A stretch of 64,000 bases of DNA from an uncultured Aquimarina sp. (GTDB lineage Bacteria; Bacteroidota; Bacteroidia; Flavobacteriales; Flavobacteriaceae). The notes below the pieces were generated by a model, which saw only the letters and a program-made list of their open reading frames with translations, was not told where the DNA came from and searched no databases. Where the stretch lies: positions 396,003-460,002 of the forward strand of contig CANMWA010000002.1 of the NCBI GenBank assembly GCA_947501475.1, given 5' to 3'. Positions 30,543 to 39,945 of the stretch are shown here, piece by piece; the first letter of the stretch is position 1; each line of letters starts with the position of its first letter. Both the position numbers and the translations under genes were made by a program.

Positions 30543-32492
30543 CTAATTCGGGAATTGGATTTTAGCTCTAAAACCTTTTCCTTTCTCTGAATCAAAGATA
30601 AATAATCCACCAATTGCTTTTGTACGGTTTTCCACATTCTGTAATCCATTACTATAAATAATTTCATTTTTATCAACCCCAACTCCATTATCAGAATAGC
30701 TAATTGTTATTTTTTTTGATGTTTTTTTAAATGCAAAAGCGACAAGATTAGCCTGGCTATGTTTTTTCATATTTACTGATAACTCTTGTAATACACGATG
30801 TATAACTATTTTCTTTTCAGGAGTTATTGATTGCCAATTAATCTCATTAATGCCTTTTATGATAATCTTAGTTTGATTAGAACTATACCCACTTAGCATA
30901 TTACTTAATTCTTCAGAATAATTACTTTCTATATCAAAACCACTATTTTCTCGAGAAATATCTCTAGTTCTACTATATATATCTTCTAATTTATCGAGTA
31001 TTTCATGATCGTGCTCCATCTGTGTCATAATATTATAAACATCATTTGCTAGTTCATCATGAATTTTTTTAGAAATACGATTTTCAGCATTATACACATC
31101 CCTAATTTTTTCTCTTTTATATCGTTGTTGAAGTAAATAGAAAACAAACCCCCCAGTAAGTAGTAAAATAATGGTTCCAAAAAGATAAATAATTTCTTGT
31201 CGTTCTTTTTTGGCAGTTTTGGCTTTTAATATCAAATTTTGATTGACAAGTTTATCATTTTCATATTTTGTAACTGCATAGATCTCGCGGTTACTTTGAT
31301 TGATTTGATTTAATTTAAGATACGTTTCGTTGAACACTTTAGCTTCTTCATTCGAATCATTTCTCAATTCGAACACAAACCCCAAAGCTTCAAGAATTGA
31401 TATAAGACTTTGTTGCTTTAAAGCATTTTGGTATGCCTCGTCTGCATACTTTAATGCTCGTAATCTATCTCTTCCTAAATAATATTTAGTAAGATGTATA
31501 TTACTTGCAAATAAACCCCTTATATCATTTATATTTTCTCGTATTTCTTTAGCTTGCATAAGCAACTTTAAAGAATTTTCGTTTTCTTCATCTTTGACCC
31601 ATTGTATATATCCAAGATTATCAAGTACTCTAGCATATTCACTTTTATTATTTTGGACTACGTCATTTTTAATCAACTCAGAAAGAATTGATAATGCCTC
31701 TTCATAATTAGCCATTTCAGAAAGAATAAGGGCTTTTGTATTCTTAAACTTCAAAATATTACTCATCCTAATGGCATTCTTAGAAGAATCGTCAGTACCA
31801 AGATCTATAGCTAATGAGTTATATCTTAATGCTTCTTCATTATTTTTTTGTTCTGAATTAGCAACAGAAATAATATGATATAATCCTGAAAGACTTTTTA
31901 AATCATTTGTTGTCTCTAAGTATTTTAATCCATCAATTGCTGTAGTTCTACTACCAGAATAATCCCCAAGAATATCTTGGATGTTTGCCATTTGCAACAA
32001 AGTTTTTCCTGCCGCCAAACTATCATTGTTTTTTTGGGAAATTTTAAAAGCTTCATTATAGTACTGAAAAGCTTTTGTATACTGTCCATTTTTTCTATGA
32101 TAAATCCCTAATTTGGTAGAGGCTTTTATCATATACATTGTATCTAAATTTTTAGAAGCTACATTATATAATTTATTAGAATACAGTATAGCACTATCCA
32201 ACATGTCTGATTTACTAAGCAGCAGTGTTTTTTGCATTAGTCCATCATAAATCAAAGAATCTTTTTGAAATAACTCTGCGCCTTTCAGGAAATAAGTAAT
32301 ATAACGCAATCTCTCTGGAAGCGAAAGGGAATCGCCTTTCTTACTTAATCTATAATAATAAGAAATACTATCAAGATCTTGTTGAGAAAAATTTGTTTTT
32401 GTCTTTTCTTGACTAAAAACTTGATTATTACCATAAAAAAATACTAACCCTATTAAAATAATAAAAGGGAAATCGACGCGCCAAAGTTTCAT
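30543..32492 (-). CDS. TPR-repeat sensor histidine kinase (NarL/LuxR-system type)
   Basis: Signal peptide, TPRs, one TM, IHDELANDVYNIM H-box-like, NMKKHSQANLVAF, SDNGVGVDKNEI, GLQNVENRTKAIGG. Confidence 0.88.
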   Translation of the reverse strand: MKLWRVDFPFIILIGLVFFYGNNQVFSQEKTKTNFSQQDLDSISYYYRLSKKGDSLSLPERLRYITYFLKGAELFQKDSLIYDGLMQKTLLLSKSDMLDSAILYSNKLYNVASKNLDTMYMIKASTKLGIYHRKNGQYTKAFQYYNEAFKISQKNNDSLAAGKTLLQMANIQDILGDYSGSRTTAIDGLKYLETTNDLKSLSGLYHIISVANSEQKNNEEALRYNSLAIDLGTDDSSKNAIRMSNILKFKNTKALILSEMANYEEALSILSELIKNDVVQNNKSEYARVLDNLGYIQWVKDEENENSLKLLMQAKEIRENINDIRGLFASNIHLTKYYLGRDRLRALKYADEAYQNALKQQSLISILEALGFVFELRNDSNEEAKVFNETYLKLNQINQSNREIYAVTKYENDKLVNQNLILKAKTAKKERQEIIYLFGTIILLLTGGFVFYLLQQRYKREKIRDVYNAENRISKKIHDELANDVYNIMTQMEHDHEILDKLEDIYSRTRDISRENSGFDIESNYSEELSNMLSGYSSNQTKIIIKGINEINWQSITPEKKIVIHRVLQELSVNMKKHSQANLVAFAFKKTSKKITISYSDNGVGVDKNEIIYSNGLQNVENRTKAIGGLFIFDSEKGKGFRAKIQFPN

Positions 32493-32510
32493 TCCCCAAA
32501 ATTAATAAAT

Positions 32511-32557
32511 TAAATCTGGTCTGTACAGTAGTATTTATACTACACAGACCAGATTTA
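32511..32557 (-). terminator. Long hairpin between lipoprotein gene and HK gene (attenuator/terminator/processing candidate)
   Basis: TAAATCTGGTCTGT-aca-GTAGTAT-tt-ATACTAC-ACAGACCAGATTTA. Confidence 0.5.
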
Positions 32558-32580
32558 ACAATCATTAGTATATTAATGAT

Positions 32581-32742
32581 TTAATTTCCTCCTTCATCCT
32601 CATCTTCAACATGTCCATGTTCTCCATTTGTAGCAACTTCTTCTACAGAAGCATCTACGTTATCAGAAATATTATCAGCTGTACAAGAGGTAAAAGTTGC
32701 TCCCATAAATAGCATTACAAGTGTATAAAAAATAGTTTTCAT
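32581..32742 (-). CDS. Small putative lipoprotein, about 53 aa, acidic C-terminus
   Basis: MKTIFYTLVMLFMGATFTSC lipobox then TADNISDNVDASVEEVATNGEHGHVEDEDEGGN; internal ATG preferred over track start 32769. Confidence 0.6.
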   Translation of the reverse strand: MKTIFYTLVMLFMGATFTSCTADNISDNVDASVEEVATNGEHGHVEDEDEGGN

Positions 32743-32780
32743 AATTTTTACTTTTTTTGGATTAAACAAAGAGGTTACCG

Positions 32781-32798
32781 TCCGGAAAATTTTCCAGA
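32781..32798. promoter_or_regulatory. Palindrome TCCGGAAAATTTTCCAGA upstream of small lipoprotein
   Basis: Perfect GGAAAATTTTCC core, near-perfect 18-bp palindrome. Confidence 0.4.
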
Positions 32799-32912
32799 TA
32801 TTTTTAGTGTTCGATAACCGTAATAGTAAGAGAGAGTACTCCTCTACTTATGGAAAGTTGAAATCCGATTCAGCACTATTTGGCTACTTCCCGATTGCCA
32901 TTTATTACTGTG

Positions 32913-32928
32913 TTACGGATTTCCGTAA
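32913..32928. promoter_or_regulatory. 16-bp inverted repeat TTACGGATTTCCGTAA
   Basis: Perfect TTACGG-N4-CCGTAA palindrome. Confidence 0.55.
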
Positions 32929-33022
32929 AAACTGGGTTGATACATTTACTATGTTAGCAATATAAAAACCGGAACTAGTTACTATGTGAATTTATGGAGA
33001 GTTAACGCTACTATTTACAATT

Positions 33023-33047
33023 GATTCCAAAGATTCCAGAGATTCCA
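33023..33047 (+). repeat. Three tandem 9-bp iterons (GATTCCANN)
   Basis: GATTCCAAA GATTCCAGA GATTCCATA; related AATTCCA at 33061. Confidence 0.6.
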
Positions 33048-33082
33048 TAGAAAGCTTTAAAATTCCAAAAATTTGATCAGCT

Positions 33083-33631
33083 ATGGGAAGAAAAACAAGT
33101 ATTACGTATAGGGATGAGATCCTAGAAAAGTACAAAAGGGAAAAAGGAGGGGAAATGATAAGCTATCTTATTGAACCCACTCGAAAACAAATAAAAGAGG
33201 CCTGTATATGGCTTCTTGATCGAAGAAAAGGAAAATACGATGAAGGTATTTTAAATCGTTTTTTTAAGTTTAACGAAGGAGAAAATAAGCTACAAGCTAT
33301 TGAAAGAGTAAAGGGAGACAAATTTAAGCCAATTGTAAATTTTTTGAATGGGGAAACAAAATCTACAACACCGGCTAACCTAGAATTAATTAGTTGGCTT
33401 ATTGATTTTAAACCAAGGCCACTATCTGTTTATTTAAGATCAAATTTTATCCCGGAAGAAAACGAAGTACAAAAACATAAAGATCAAAAAGATCTTTATG
33501 TAGCCTATGGGAAAGAAGTACAAGTACCTGACATCCCAGAAACTAAAGTGATTCACAAAGACAATAGAAGTATTACAATTATCTCACAAATTAATCCTTC
33601 TCTTAAAATCACTACTATAGTAAGCTTATGA
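33083..33631 (+). CDS. Hypothetical protein
   Basis: 182-aa ORF, MGRKTSITYRDEILEKY; own terminator. Confidence 0.65.
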   Translation: MGRKTSITYRDEILEKYKREKGGEMISYLIEPTRKQIKEACIWLLDRRKGKYDEGILNRFFKFNEGENKLQAIERVKGDKFKPIVNFLNGETKSTTPANLELISWLIDFKPRPLSVYLRSNFIPEENEVQKHKDQKDLYVAYGKEVQVPDIPETKVIHKDNRSITIISQINPSLKITTIVSL

Positions 33632-33649
33632 TTATAATCATTGGCAAAA

Positions 33650-33680
33650 AAAAAGGTTCACCGTGGTGAACCTTTTTTTA
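33650..33680. terminator. Bidirectional intrinsic terminator
   Basis: AAAAAGGTTCACCGTGGTGAACCTTTTTTT. Confidence 0.85.
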
Positions 33681-33697
33681 TTTTTACACATATCTTA

Positions 33698-36600
33698 TCA
33701 AGAAACTGATTCTTTCTTTTTCTTATAATGCACTTTGTTTCTCCAATAAGAAAATGCACCTAATACACCAATAAAAACAATTGAGTAGTATACAAAATTT
33801 GGTGTTATCACTTTATCACCACTGGCATAAGAATGTAATCCTTTTAGATAAAAATTCACTCCAAAATAGGTCATCAAAACACTATAAATAGCAATTACTG
33901 AAGCTAAATTAAACCACCATCGGCCACGTAATCCAGGAACCAATCGCATATGTATTACAAAGGCGTATACCATAATACTTATCAATGCCCAGGTTTCTTT
34001 TGGATCCCAACCCCAATATCGCCCCCAACTCTCATTAGCCCACATACCACCTAAAAAATTACCAATAGTTAACATTACTAATCCTATAGTAAGTGCCATT
34101 TCATTAATAATAGTAATTTCTTTGATATTAAGTAACATTCTTTTTTTGTTAGACGTAGTGGTCAAAATCATTAATACTAAAGATAGTATCCCTAAGATAG
34201 CCCCTACAAAGAACGGTCCATAACTACCAACAATAATAGACACATGGATTAACACCCAATACGAATCTAATACAGGCTGCAAATTGGCAATAGCAGGGTC
34301 GGTCCAGTTTTCGTGTGCAAAAAACAATATAATGGCAGCCACAAAAGTAGTTGCAGCAATTGTTAAATTACTCCTTTTACCAAATGCCAATCCAATTGCC
34401 AAGGTCATCCAAGCTACATAAATCATAGATTCGTAAGCATCACTCCAAGGAGCATGCCCAGAAACATACCAACGAATAATCAGTCCCGCTGTATGCAAAA
34501 TAAAGAGTAAAATAACCAAGCCAATGGTTGTATTAATTAATCCTCTAATAATCTTAGATTCTTTAAATATTCTGAAAATCACAAAAATCATTAAGATCAG
34601 ACCCACTATACCATAATATCTATATAATGTTCTAAATATATCATACTTATTTAATGCAATTTCGGCTTTGATTTTTTTATCCGTTGGTAATACTTCACTT
34701 CCAAACTTCCTCTGAAAGCTCTTTATACTCTCAATATATTGATTGGGTTTACTATAATCTCCCGTTTTTTTAGCCTCTTGTAATGATTGCCTATAAATTT
34801 GAATAATTTGTCGAGTATATACAGAATCCATCCCTGTAAAATTATACTCATTTAATTCTGGAACAGATACCCACTTATTTCCTTCATCACCTGGCACAGG
34901 AAACACTTTAAGTATTCCTCCTCCTAATGCTTGATTAAGTAAATAAAATTTTTCATGTGTTTTTAAAAAATCTTTCTCAAAACTACTAGGCGTATTTGTA
35001 CTACTAGCTCTTTCTAAATAAGGGGTAAGTTTATAGGATCCATCGGGTTCTACCAAATCAATCAAAGATACCCGACGTTCGGTTTTAGATACTCCAAGTA
35101 TTTTACGAATACTATCATTTTCTCTGTGAATTTCAATGATAGGTACACTATACCACACAAATGGATTCTCAACCATAGAAACAAATACTTGATCTGCATT
35201 TAATCCCTCATAGGTATCTTTTTTACTAAGTTTACGAAGTAATTCAGAAGAAAATGTATTTACTGGCTTCATTCGGCCACGTTCATCTTGGATTATTATA
35301 CTACCAAAATTAGCAGCATGTTCTACAGGTACTGCATTTGTTTTGATAACCGAATCTAACTGAGCTTTACTGGGTAATGTTTGTAAATGATCTGTATGAC
35401 TACTTGTGGGATTTTGAGCAAAGGAAACCGTAGATATAATTAATGCTATAAGTGTCGTTAAGGTTTTCTTTTTAGATTTTACTTTGTTAAGCATTACTTC
35501 TAAATCTTTAAAACGAGATCCTTTGGTAAAAAGAATCAACATCAATCCCAGATATAAAAGCATATACCCTGCATAGGTAATCCAGGTTCCCCAACGATCG
35601 TGATTTACAGATAACACTGTTCCTTTTTCATCGGGATCAAAAGAAGCTTGAAAAAATCGATATCCTTTGTGATCTAACACATGGTTCATATATATATCAA
35701 AAGGTTTAGACATATCACCTTCAACAATATCAACTTTACTCTTAAAGGATTTATATACATTTTTGGTGCCTGGATATTTTTCTGCAATAAAATCATTGAG
35801 TTTAAGAGCAAAAGGTAGTTTTAACTGTTTAGAACCATAATTAAAATACATTTCTAATCCTCCTAATACAACCTTTGTCATATCGTTATTATAGCCTTTT
35901 CCTCCTAGAAGTTTTACTTCTTTGGTTTCGCCATTAGTAGTTACATCAAAAATTAGTGCATCTTGCTGGCCTTTATCTTTGACTTCTATAGGTACAACAT
36001 CATATTTTCCTTTAACTACTGGTTCTGGAATTACAAATTGCATTCCCGCAGTTTGGTAGAGTGAACGAAGCATTAAAGGTTGTAGACTATCTTTAAAAAC
36101 TAATCCTTGTTCTTGATCTGCCATTCGCATGTACGAACCATCAAAAGGAGATTTTATGAAATATTCATCATTCTTATAGGTAATATTAATTGCTCCGTCT
36201 GTAGGTTTATTAAAAGCTATTAATACATTATGAATATTAGAAATTTCTCCTTCTTCAAGAAAATGATCATGACGATCACCATCTCCTGCTTCAACTATTT
36301 TTAAGTAATTTTTTCCTTCTTCTGAGCTAACCAATCCCATCTCTGCGCCTTGTATATAATTTTTATATACAATTGTAACGGGTTGCTTATTATAGTCTGT
36401 ATTGATATTAAAATCATTATCTGCAGCTTCTGCTAATTCTAATGACTCGGTAATAATACGACGTCTTGGCTCTCCTTTAATTTCGCCATCCAAAAAAATA
36501 GTCAAATATGTTTTTTCAGAAAGAAAAGTAGCTGTAGTTTCTCCTTCTCTAATCGGCATTACCCCTTCATAACTAATATACCGGGTAACAAATGCTCCTA

Positions 36601-36898
36601 CAATAATTAAAATAAAAGATAAATGTAATAGTAATGTTGCCCATTTATCCTTTTTGTATAGTTTAAACCTAACAATATTACCACAAAAATTAATAGCAAA
36701 AAATATCATAATTGCTTCAAACCACCATACATTATATATCCATATTCTAGCGGCAGTAGTTCCATAAGCATCTTCTAAGAAAGTCCCAACTGCCATAGAA
36801 ACTGCAAAAACAATAAATAAAATTGCCGTTAATCGTGTCGAGAACAAAATGCTTGCTAGCTTTTTTTGCATAATAAACTTTATTTTTTTGCTCGGCAA
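33698..36898 (-). CDS. Fused cytochrome c biogenesis protein (ResB-like plus CcsA)
   Basis: ORF; N-terminal ResB-like, C-terminal CcsA WANESWGRYWGWDPKETWALI; start may be internal. Confidence 0.9.
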   Translation of the reverse strand: MPSKKIKFIMQKKLASILFSTRLTAILFIVFAVSMAVGTFLEDAYGTTAARIWIYNVWWFEAIMIFFAINFCGNIVRFKLYKKDKWATLLLHLSFILIIVGAFVTRYISYEGVMPIREGETTATFLSEKTYLTIFLDGEIKGEPRRRIITESLELAEAADNDFNINTDYNKQPVTIVYKNYIQGAEMGLVSSEEGKNYLKIVEAGDGDRHDHFLEEGEISNIHNVLIAFNKPTDGAINITYKNDEYFIKSPFDGSYMRMADQEQGLVFKDSLQPLMLRSLYQTAGMQFVIPEPVVKGKYDVVPIEVKDKGQQDALIFDVTTNGETKEVKLLGGKGYNNDMTKVVLGGLEMYFNYGSKQLKLPFALKLNDFIAEKYPGTKNVYKSFKSKVDIVEGDMSKPFDIYMNHVLDHKGYRFFQASFDPDEKGTVLSVNHDRWGTWITYAGYMLLYLGLMLILFTKGSRFKDLEVMLNKVKSKKKTLTTLIALIISTVSFAQNPTSSHTDHLQTLPSKAQLDSVIKTNAVPVEHAANFGSIIIQDERGRMKPVNTFSSELLRKLSKKDTYEGLNADQVFVSMVENPFVWYSVPIIEIHRENDSIRKILGVSKTERRVSLIDLVEPDGSYKLTPYLERASSTNTPSSFEKDFLKTHEKFYLLNQALGGGILKVFPVPGDEGNKWVSVPELNEYNFTGMDSVYTRQIIQIYRQSLQEAKKTGDYSKPNQYIESIKSFQRKFGSEVLPTDKKIKAEIALNKYDIFRTLYRYYGIVGLILMIFVIFRIFKESKIIRGLINTTIGLVILLFILHTAGLIIRWYVSGHAPWSDAYESMIYVAWMTLAIGLAFGKRSNLTIAATTFVAAIILFFAHENWTDPAIANLQPVLDSYWVLIHVSIIVGSYGPFFVGAILGILSLVLMILTTTSNKKRMLLNIKEITIINEMALTIGLVMLTIGNFLGGMWANESWGRYWGWDPKETWALISIMVYAFVIHMRLVPGLRGRWWFNLASVIAIYSVLMTYFGVNFYLKGLHSYASGDKVITPNFVYYSIVFIGVLGAFSYWRNKVHYKKKKESVS

Positions 36899-37010
36899 AT
36901 TTAATGTTTTTAATAGGAATATATAGGATTATGCTCTTTTGATTTCAAGGTTTTAACAGAAGTATAAAACTTGTTTATTTTTTTAAGGGAACTTCCTTAT
37001 TTTAGCCAAA

Positions 37011-37774
37011 TGATTAGAGTTGTGATTCTTGGTGCCGGTAATGTTGCTCAACACTTGTATACTGCTTTTTATACTAAAAAATCAGTTACAATTGTACAAT
37101 GCTATAATCGCAAAGGAGTAAGACTTCATCCTGATCAGCAAAAAAATTCAATTATAAACGATCTTGATAAGCTCATTGAAGCTGATATATATATCCTTGC
37201 TATAAGTGACGACGCTATAGCAGAAATTTCTTCAATTTTACCTTTTAAGAATAGATTGGTAGTGCATACATCTGGCAGTGTACCCATGAGTTATATAGCG
37301 AAAAATAACAAAAAAGGAGTGTTCTATCCATTACAAACTTTTAGTAAAGATATACCTGTTGATTATAAAGATGTCCCTTTTTGTATTGAAGCTGAAGAAA
37401 AAAAAGATCTAAAACTATTAAAAGAACTGGCTTCTATACTTTCAGAAAAAGTATATCAAATTTCTTCAAATCAGCGTAATATATTACATGTGGCTGCTGT
37501 ATTTGTAAACAATTTCACTAATCATTTAATAGCTGTAGGAAACGATATTTGCAATGAACATGATGTTCCTTTCGAAATTTTACACCCTCTTATTCAAGAA
37601 ACAACTCAAAAAATCACACAAATCAGTGCAAAGCAAGCACAAACAGGTCCAGCTATTAGAAATGATTCTAAAACAATCGAACGACATTTAAAAATGTTAA
37701 CCGATAACTCACAAAAAGAAATATATCAAATCCTTACCAAGGCTATACAATCTAAATATGGAAAAAAGTTATAA
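37011..37774 (+). CDS. Rossmann-like/DUF2520 domain protein
   Basis: MIRVVILGAGNVAQHL; internal ATG preferred over track start 36971. Confidence 0.8.
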
Positions 37775-38282
37775 AGAATATCTACAGCATATCACCACCT
37801 TTATATTTGATGTAGATGGGGTATTAACCGATGGTACAGTTTTTATTAATACCGATGGTGAACTCCTAAGAACTATGAATATAAAAGACGGTTATGCTCT
37901 TAAAACAGCCGTACAACAAGGGTATAATGTTTGTATTATTTCGGGTGGAAAAAACGAAGGCGTTCGACAACGATTAAAAAATTTAGGAATACCAGATATT
38001 TATTTGGGTGCCCATCACAAAGTAGAGCAGCTTAATGAATATTTTGCTGGTAAAAATATTAAAGCCGAAAATGTATTATACATGGGTGATGATATTCCTG
38101 ATATGCCGGTAATGCAAATTATAGGCTTGCCAACATGCCCGCAAGATGCTGTAGCCGAGATTAAAGAAATCTCTAAATACATATCTTATAAAAAAGGCGG
38201 TAAAGGTTGCGTAAGAGATGTTATTGAACAAGTCCTTAAAGTACAAGGAAAATGGATTACCAATTTTGATGCTGAAGCATAA
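37758..38282 (+). CDS. kdsC: KdsC-like HAD family 3-deoxy-D-manno-octulosonate 8-phosphate phosphatase
   Basis: ORF; FIFDVDGVLTDG, MGDDIPDMPVM. Confidence 0.8.
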   Translation: MEKSYKEYLQHITTFIFDVDGVLTDGTVFINTDGELLRTMNIKDGYALKTAVQQGYNVCIISGGKNEGVRQRLKNLGIPDIYLGAHHKVEQLNEYFAGKNIKAENVLYMGDDIPDMPVMQIIGLPTCPQDAVAEIKEISKYISYKKGGKGCVRDVIEQVLKVQGKWITNFDAEA

Positions 38283-38297
38283 AATACTTTATAAGTA

Positions 38298-38870
38298 ATG
38301 AAACTAGTATTTGCCACTAATAATTTAAATAAAATAAAGGAAATCCAAGCTCTAATTCCCTCAAAAATAGAGCTATTGACCCTTTCAGATATTGGATGTA
38401 CAGAAGACATACCAGAAACCTCACCGACCATAGAAGGGAATGCAATACAAAAAGTACAATATGTAAAACAACATTATGGTTATGACTGTTTTGCAGACGA
38501 CACCGGTCTTGAAGTTGATATCTTGGGTGGCAGACCCGGAGTTTATTCTGCCAGATATGCAGGAGCTGCTAAAGACCCTGAAACAAATATGAATAAGCTT
38601 TTGAAAGAATTAACAGGTAAAAACGATCGAAACGCTCATTTTAAAACAGTTATCGCTTTAGAAATAAATGGTAAATTAGAAACATTTACTGGTATTTGTA
38701 GAGGAAATATCGCTCATCAAAAAAAAGGAGAAGGTGGTTTTGGATATGACCCTATATTTACACCTCATACTTATGACAAAACATTTGCAGAATTGCCTTT
38801 ATCAGAAAAAAATAAGATAAGCCACCGTGGCAAAGCAATGCAACGATTAATTAATTATTTTAATCACTAA
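38298..38870 (+). CDS. rdgB: Non-canonical purine NTP diphosphatase (RdgB/HAM1)
   Basis: ORF; LVFATNNLNKIKEIQ, FADDTGLEVDILGGRPGVYSARYAG. Confidence 0.93.
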   Translation: MKLVFATNNLNKIKEIQALIPSKIELLTLSDIGCTEDIPETSPTIEGNAIQKVQYVKQHYGYDCFADDTGLEVDILGGRPGVYSARYAGAAKDPETNMNKLLKELTGKNDRNAHFKTVIALEINGKLETFTGICRGNIAHQKKGEGGFGYDPIFTPHTYDKTFAELPLSEKNKISHRGKAMQRLINYFNH

Positions 38871-39499
38871 TCAACTCCAGGAAAAGCAAGCATCTCACCC
38901 ATCCCAACTGTAAATAACCAATTGCCATAGACCGCATGTTCTATAGAAACTAAAGTAGTCGATTTGGTTTTTTGATAGGTATAGGCAAATAAGAGTCCAC
39001 CTATAAAAGTAAGTAATTGCACTAAAAAGCTTTTTAAAAAAAGATGCGCTAATGAAAATAGAATTGCATTAATAAAAATGAACAACCATTTATTTTTAAT
39101 TAATTGCTTATAACGTTCATAAAAAAAAGTCCTGTAAATAATTTCTTGTGGCCATACCGATAAAAAAGTATAAATAAACAATATCATTATCCATAATCCC
39201 GGTTTTTTTATTAGCACCGAGAAAAGTTTATCAGGAGCAACCCAAAAAACATATAATCCGGTAACAATAATAATTATAGCCAATTTGATAATGGTTTCCT
39301 TCAAAAATGGTTTCCAGTATACCACATCAGGAAATCTAAGTCTTAACAAACCTTGTCGTCTAATAAGAATTAAGATGTATATAAAACCAAAAACGGTTAC
39401 AATCATCTTAATCCAAATAGGATAGTTTAATAAAAAACTAATTGGTAAAAGAATAAAAAGAAAAAATAACTCTAAGCTTCTGTAAATATTAGTATGCAT
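38867..39499 (-). CDS. CPBP family intramembrane metalloprotease
   Basis: ORF; multi-TM, WPQEIIYRTFFYERY, LAHLFLKS. Confidence 0.75.
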   Translation of the reverse strand: MHTNIYRSLELFFLFILLPISFLLNYPIWIKMIVTVFGFIYILILIRRQGLLRLRFPDVVYWKPFLKETIIKLAIIIIVTGLYVFWVAPDKLFSVLIKKPGLWIMILFIYTFLSVWPQEIIYRTFFYERYKQLIKNKWLFIFINAILFSLAHLFLKSFLVQLLTFIGGLLFAYTYQKTKSTTLVSIEHAVYGNWLFTVGMGEMLAFPGVD

Positions 39500-39556
39500 T
39501 AACCTACTTTTTGACTAATTTCTACATAAAATATGAAATGAATATTTTTTTAACAT

Positions 39557-39676
39557 AAAAAAAGCCTCTTGGGGTATGAGGCTTATTTATAGGGGTAATT
39601 TGATTAGGGGTAAAAAAAGGCTAATTCTAGTTCAGTAGGTTAATCAATATTTTATTATTATTATTTCTCTTTTTGT
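39557..39676 (-). ncRNA. Candidate small RNA A
   Basis: Minus-strand TACATTTG with TTG 22 bp upstream, no ORF, terminator AAGCCTC-ATACCCCAA-GAGGCTTTTTTT. Confidence 0.4.
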
Positions 39677-39911
39677 ATACTTCAAATGTACGTTAACGAA
39701 GCCCAAAACCTACAAATACTGTATTCTATTTTTATAAATTTATCGATAAAAAACATAAAAACACGATTAAATACATTTTTATTGTTGAAATACGCTGTTT
39801 TTTAAAATCCTCTTTAGAAATCTATCAAGGTATTTTAAAGTTTAAAGCTTATAACTTTAAGCATTTGTGTACGTGATAAGTTACAGGTTGAAGAACTTGT
39901 GGGGAGTAAAC

Positions 39912-39945
39912 AAAAAAAGCTTCAGGTTTCTGAAGCTTTTTTTTT
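39912..39945. terminator. Bidirectional intrinsic terminator
   Basis: AAAAAAAGCTTCAG-GTTT-CTGAAGCTTTTTTTTT. Confidence 0.8.
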
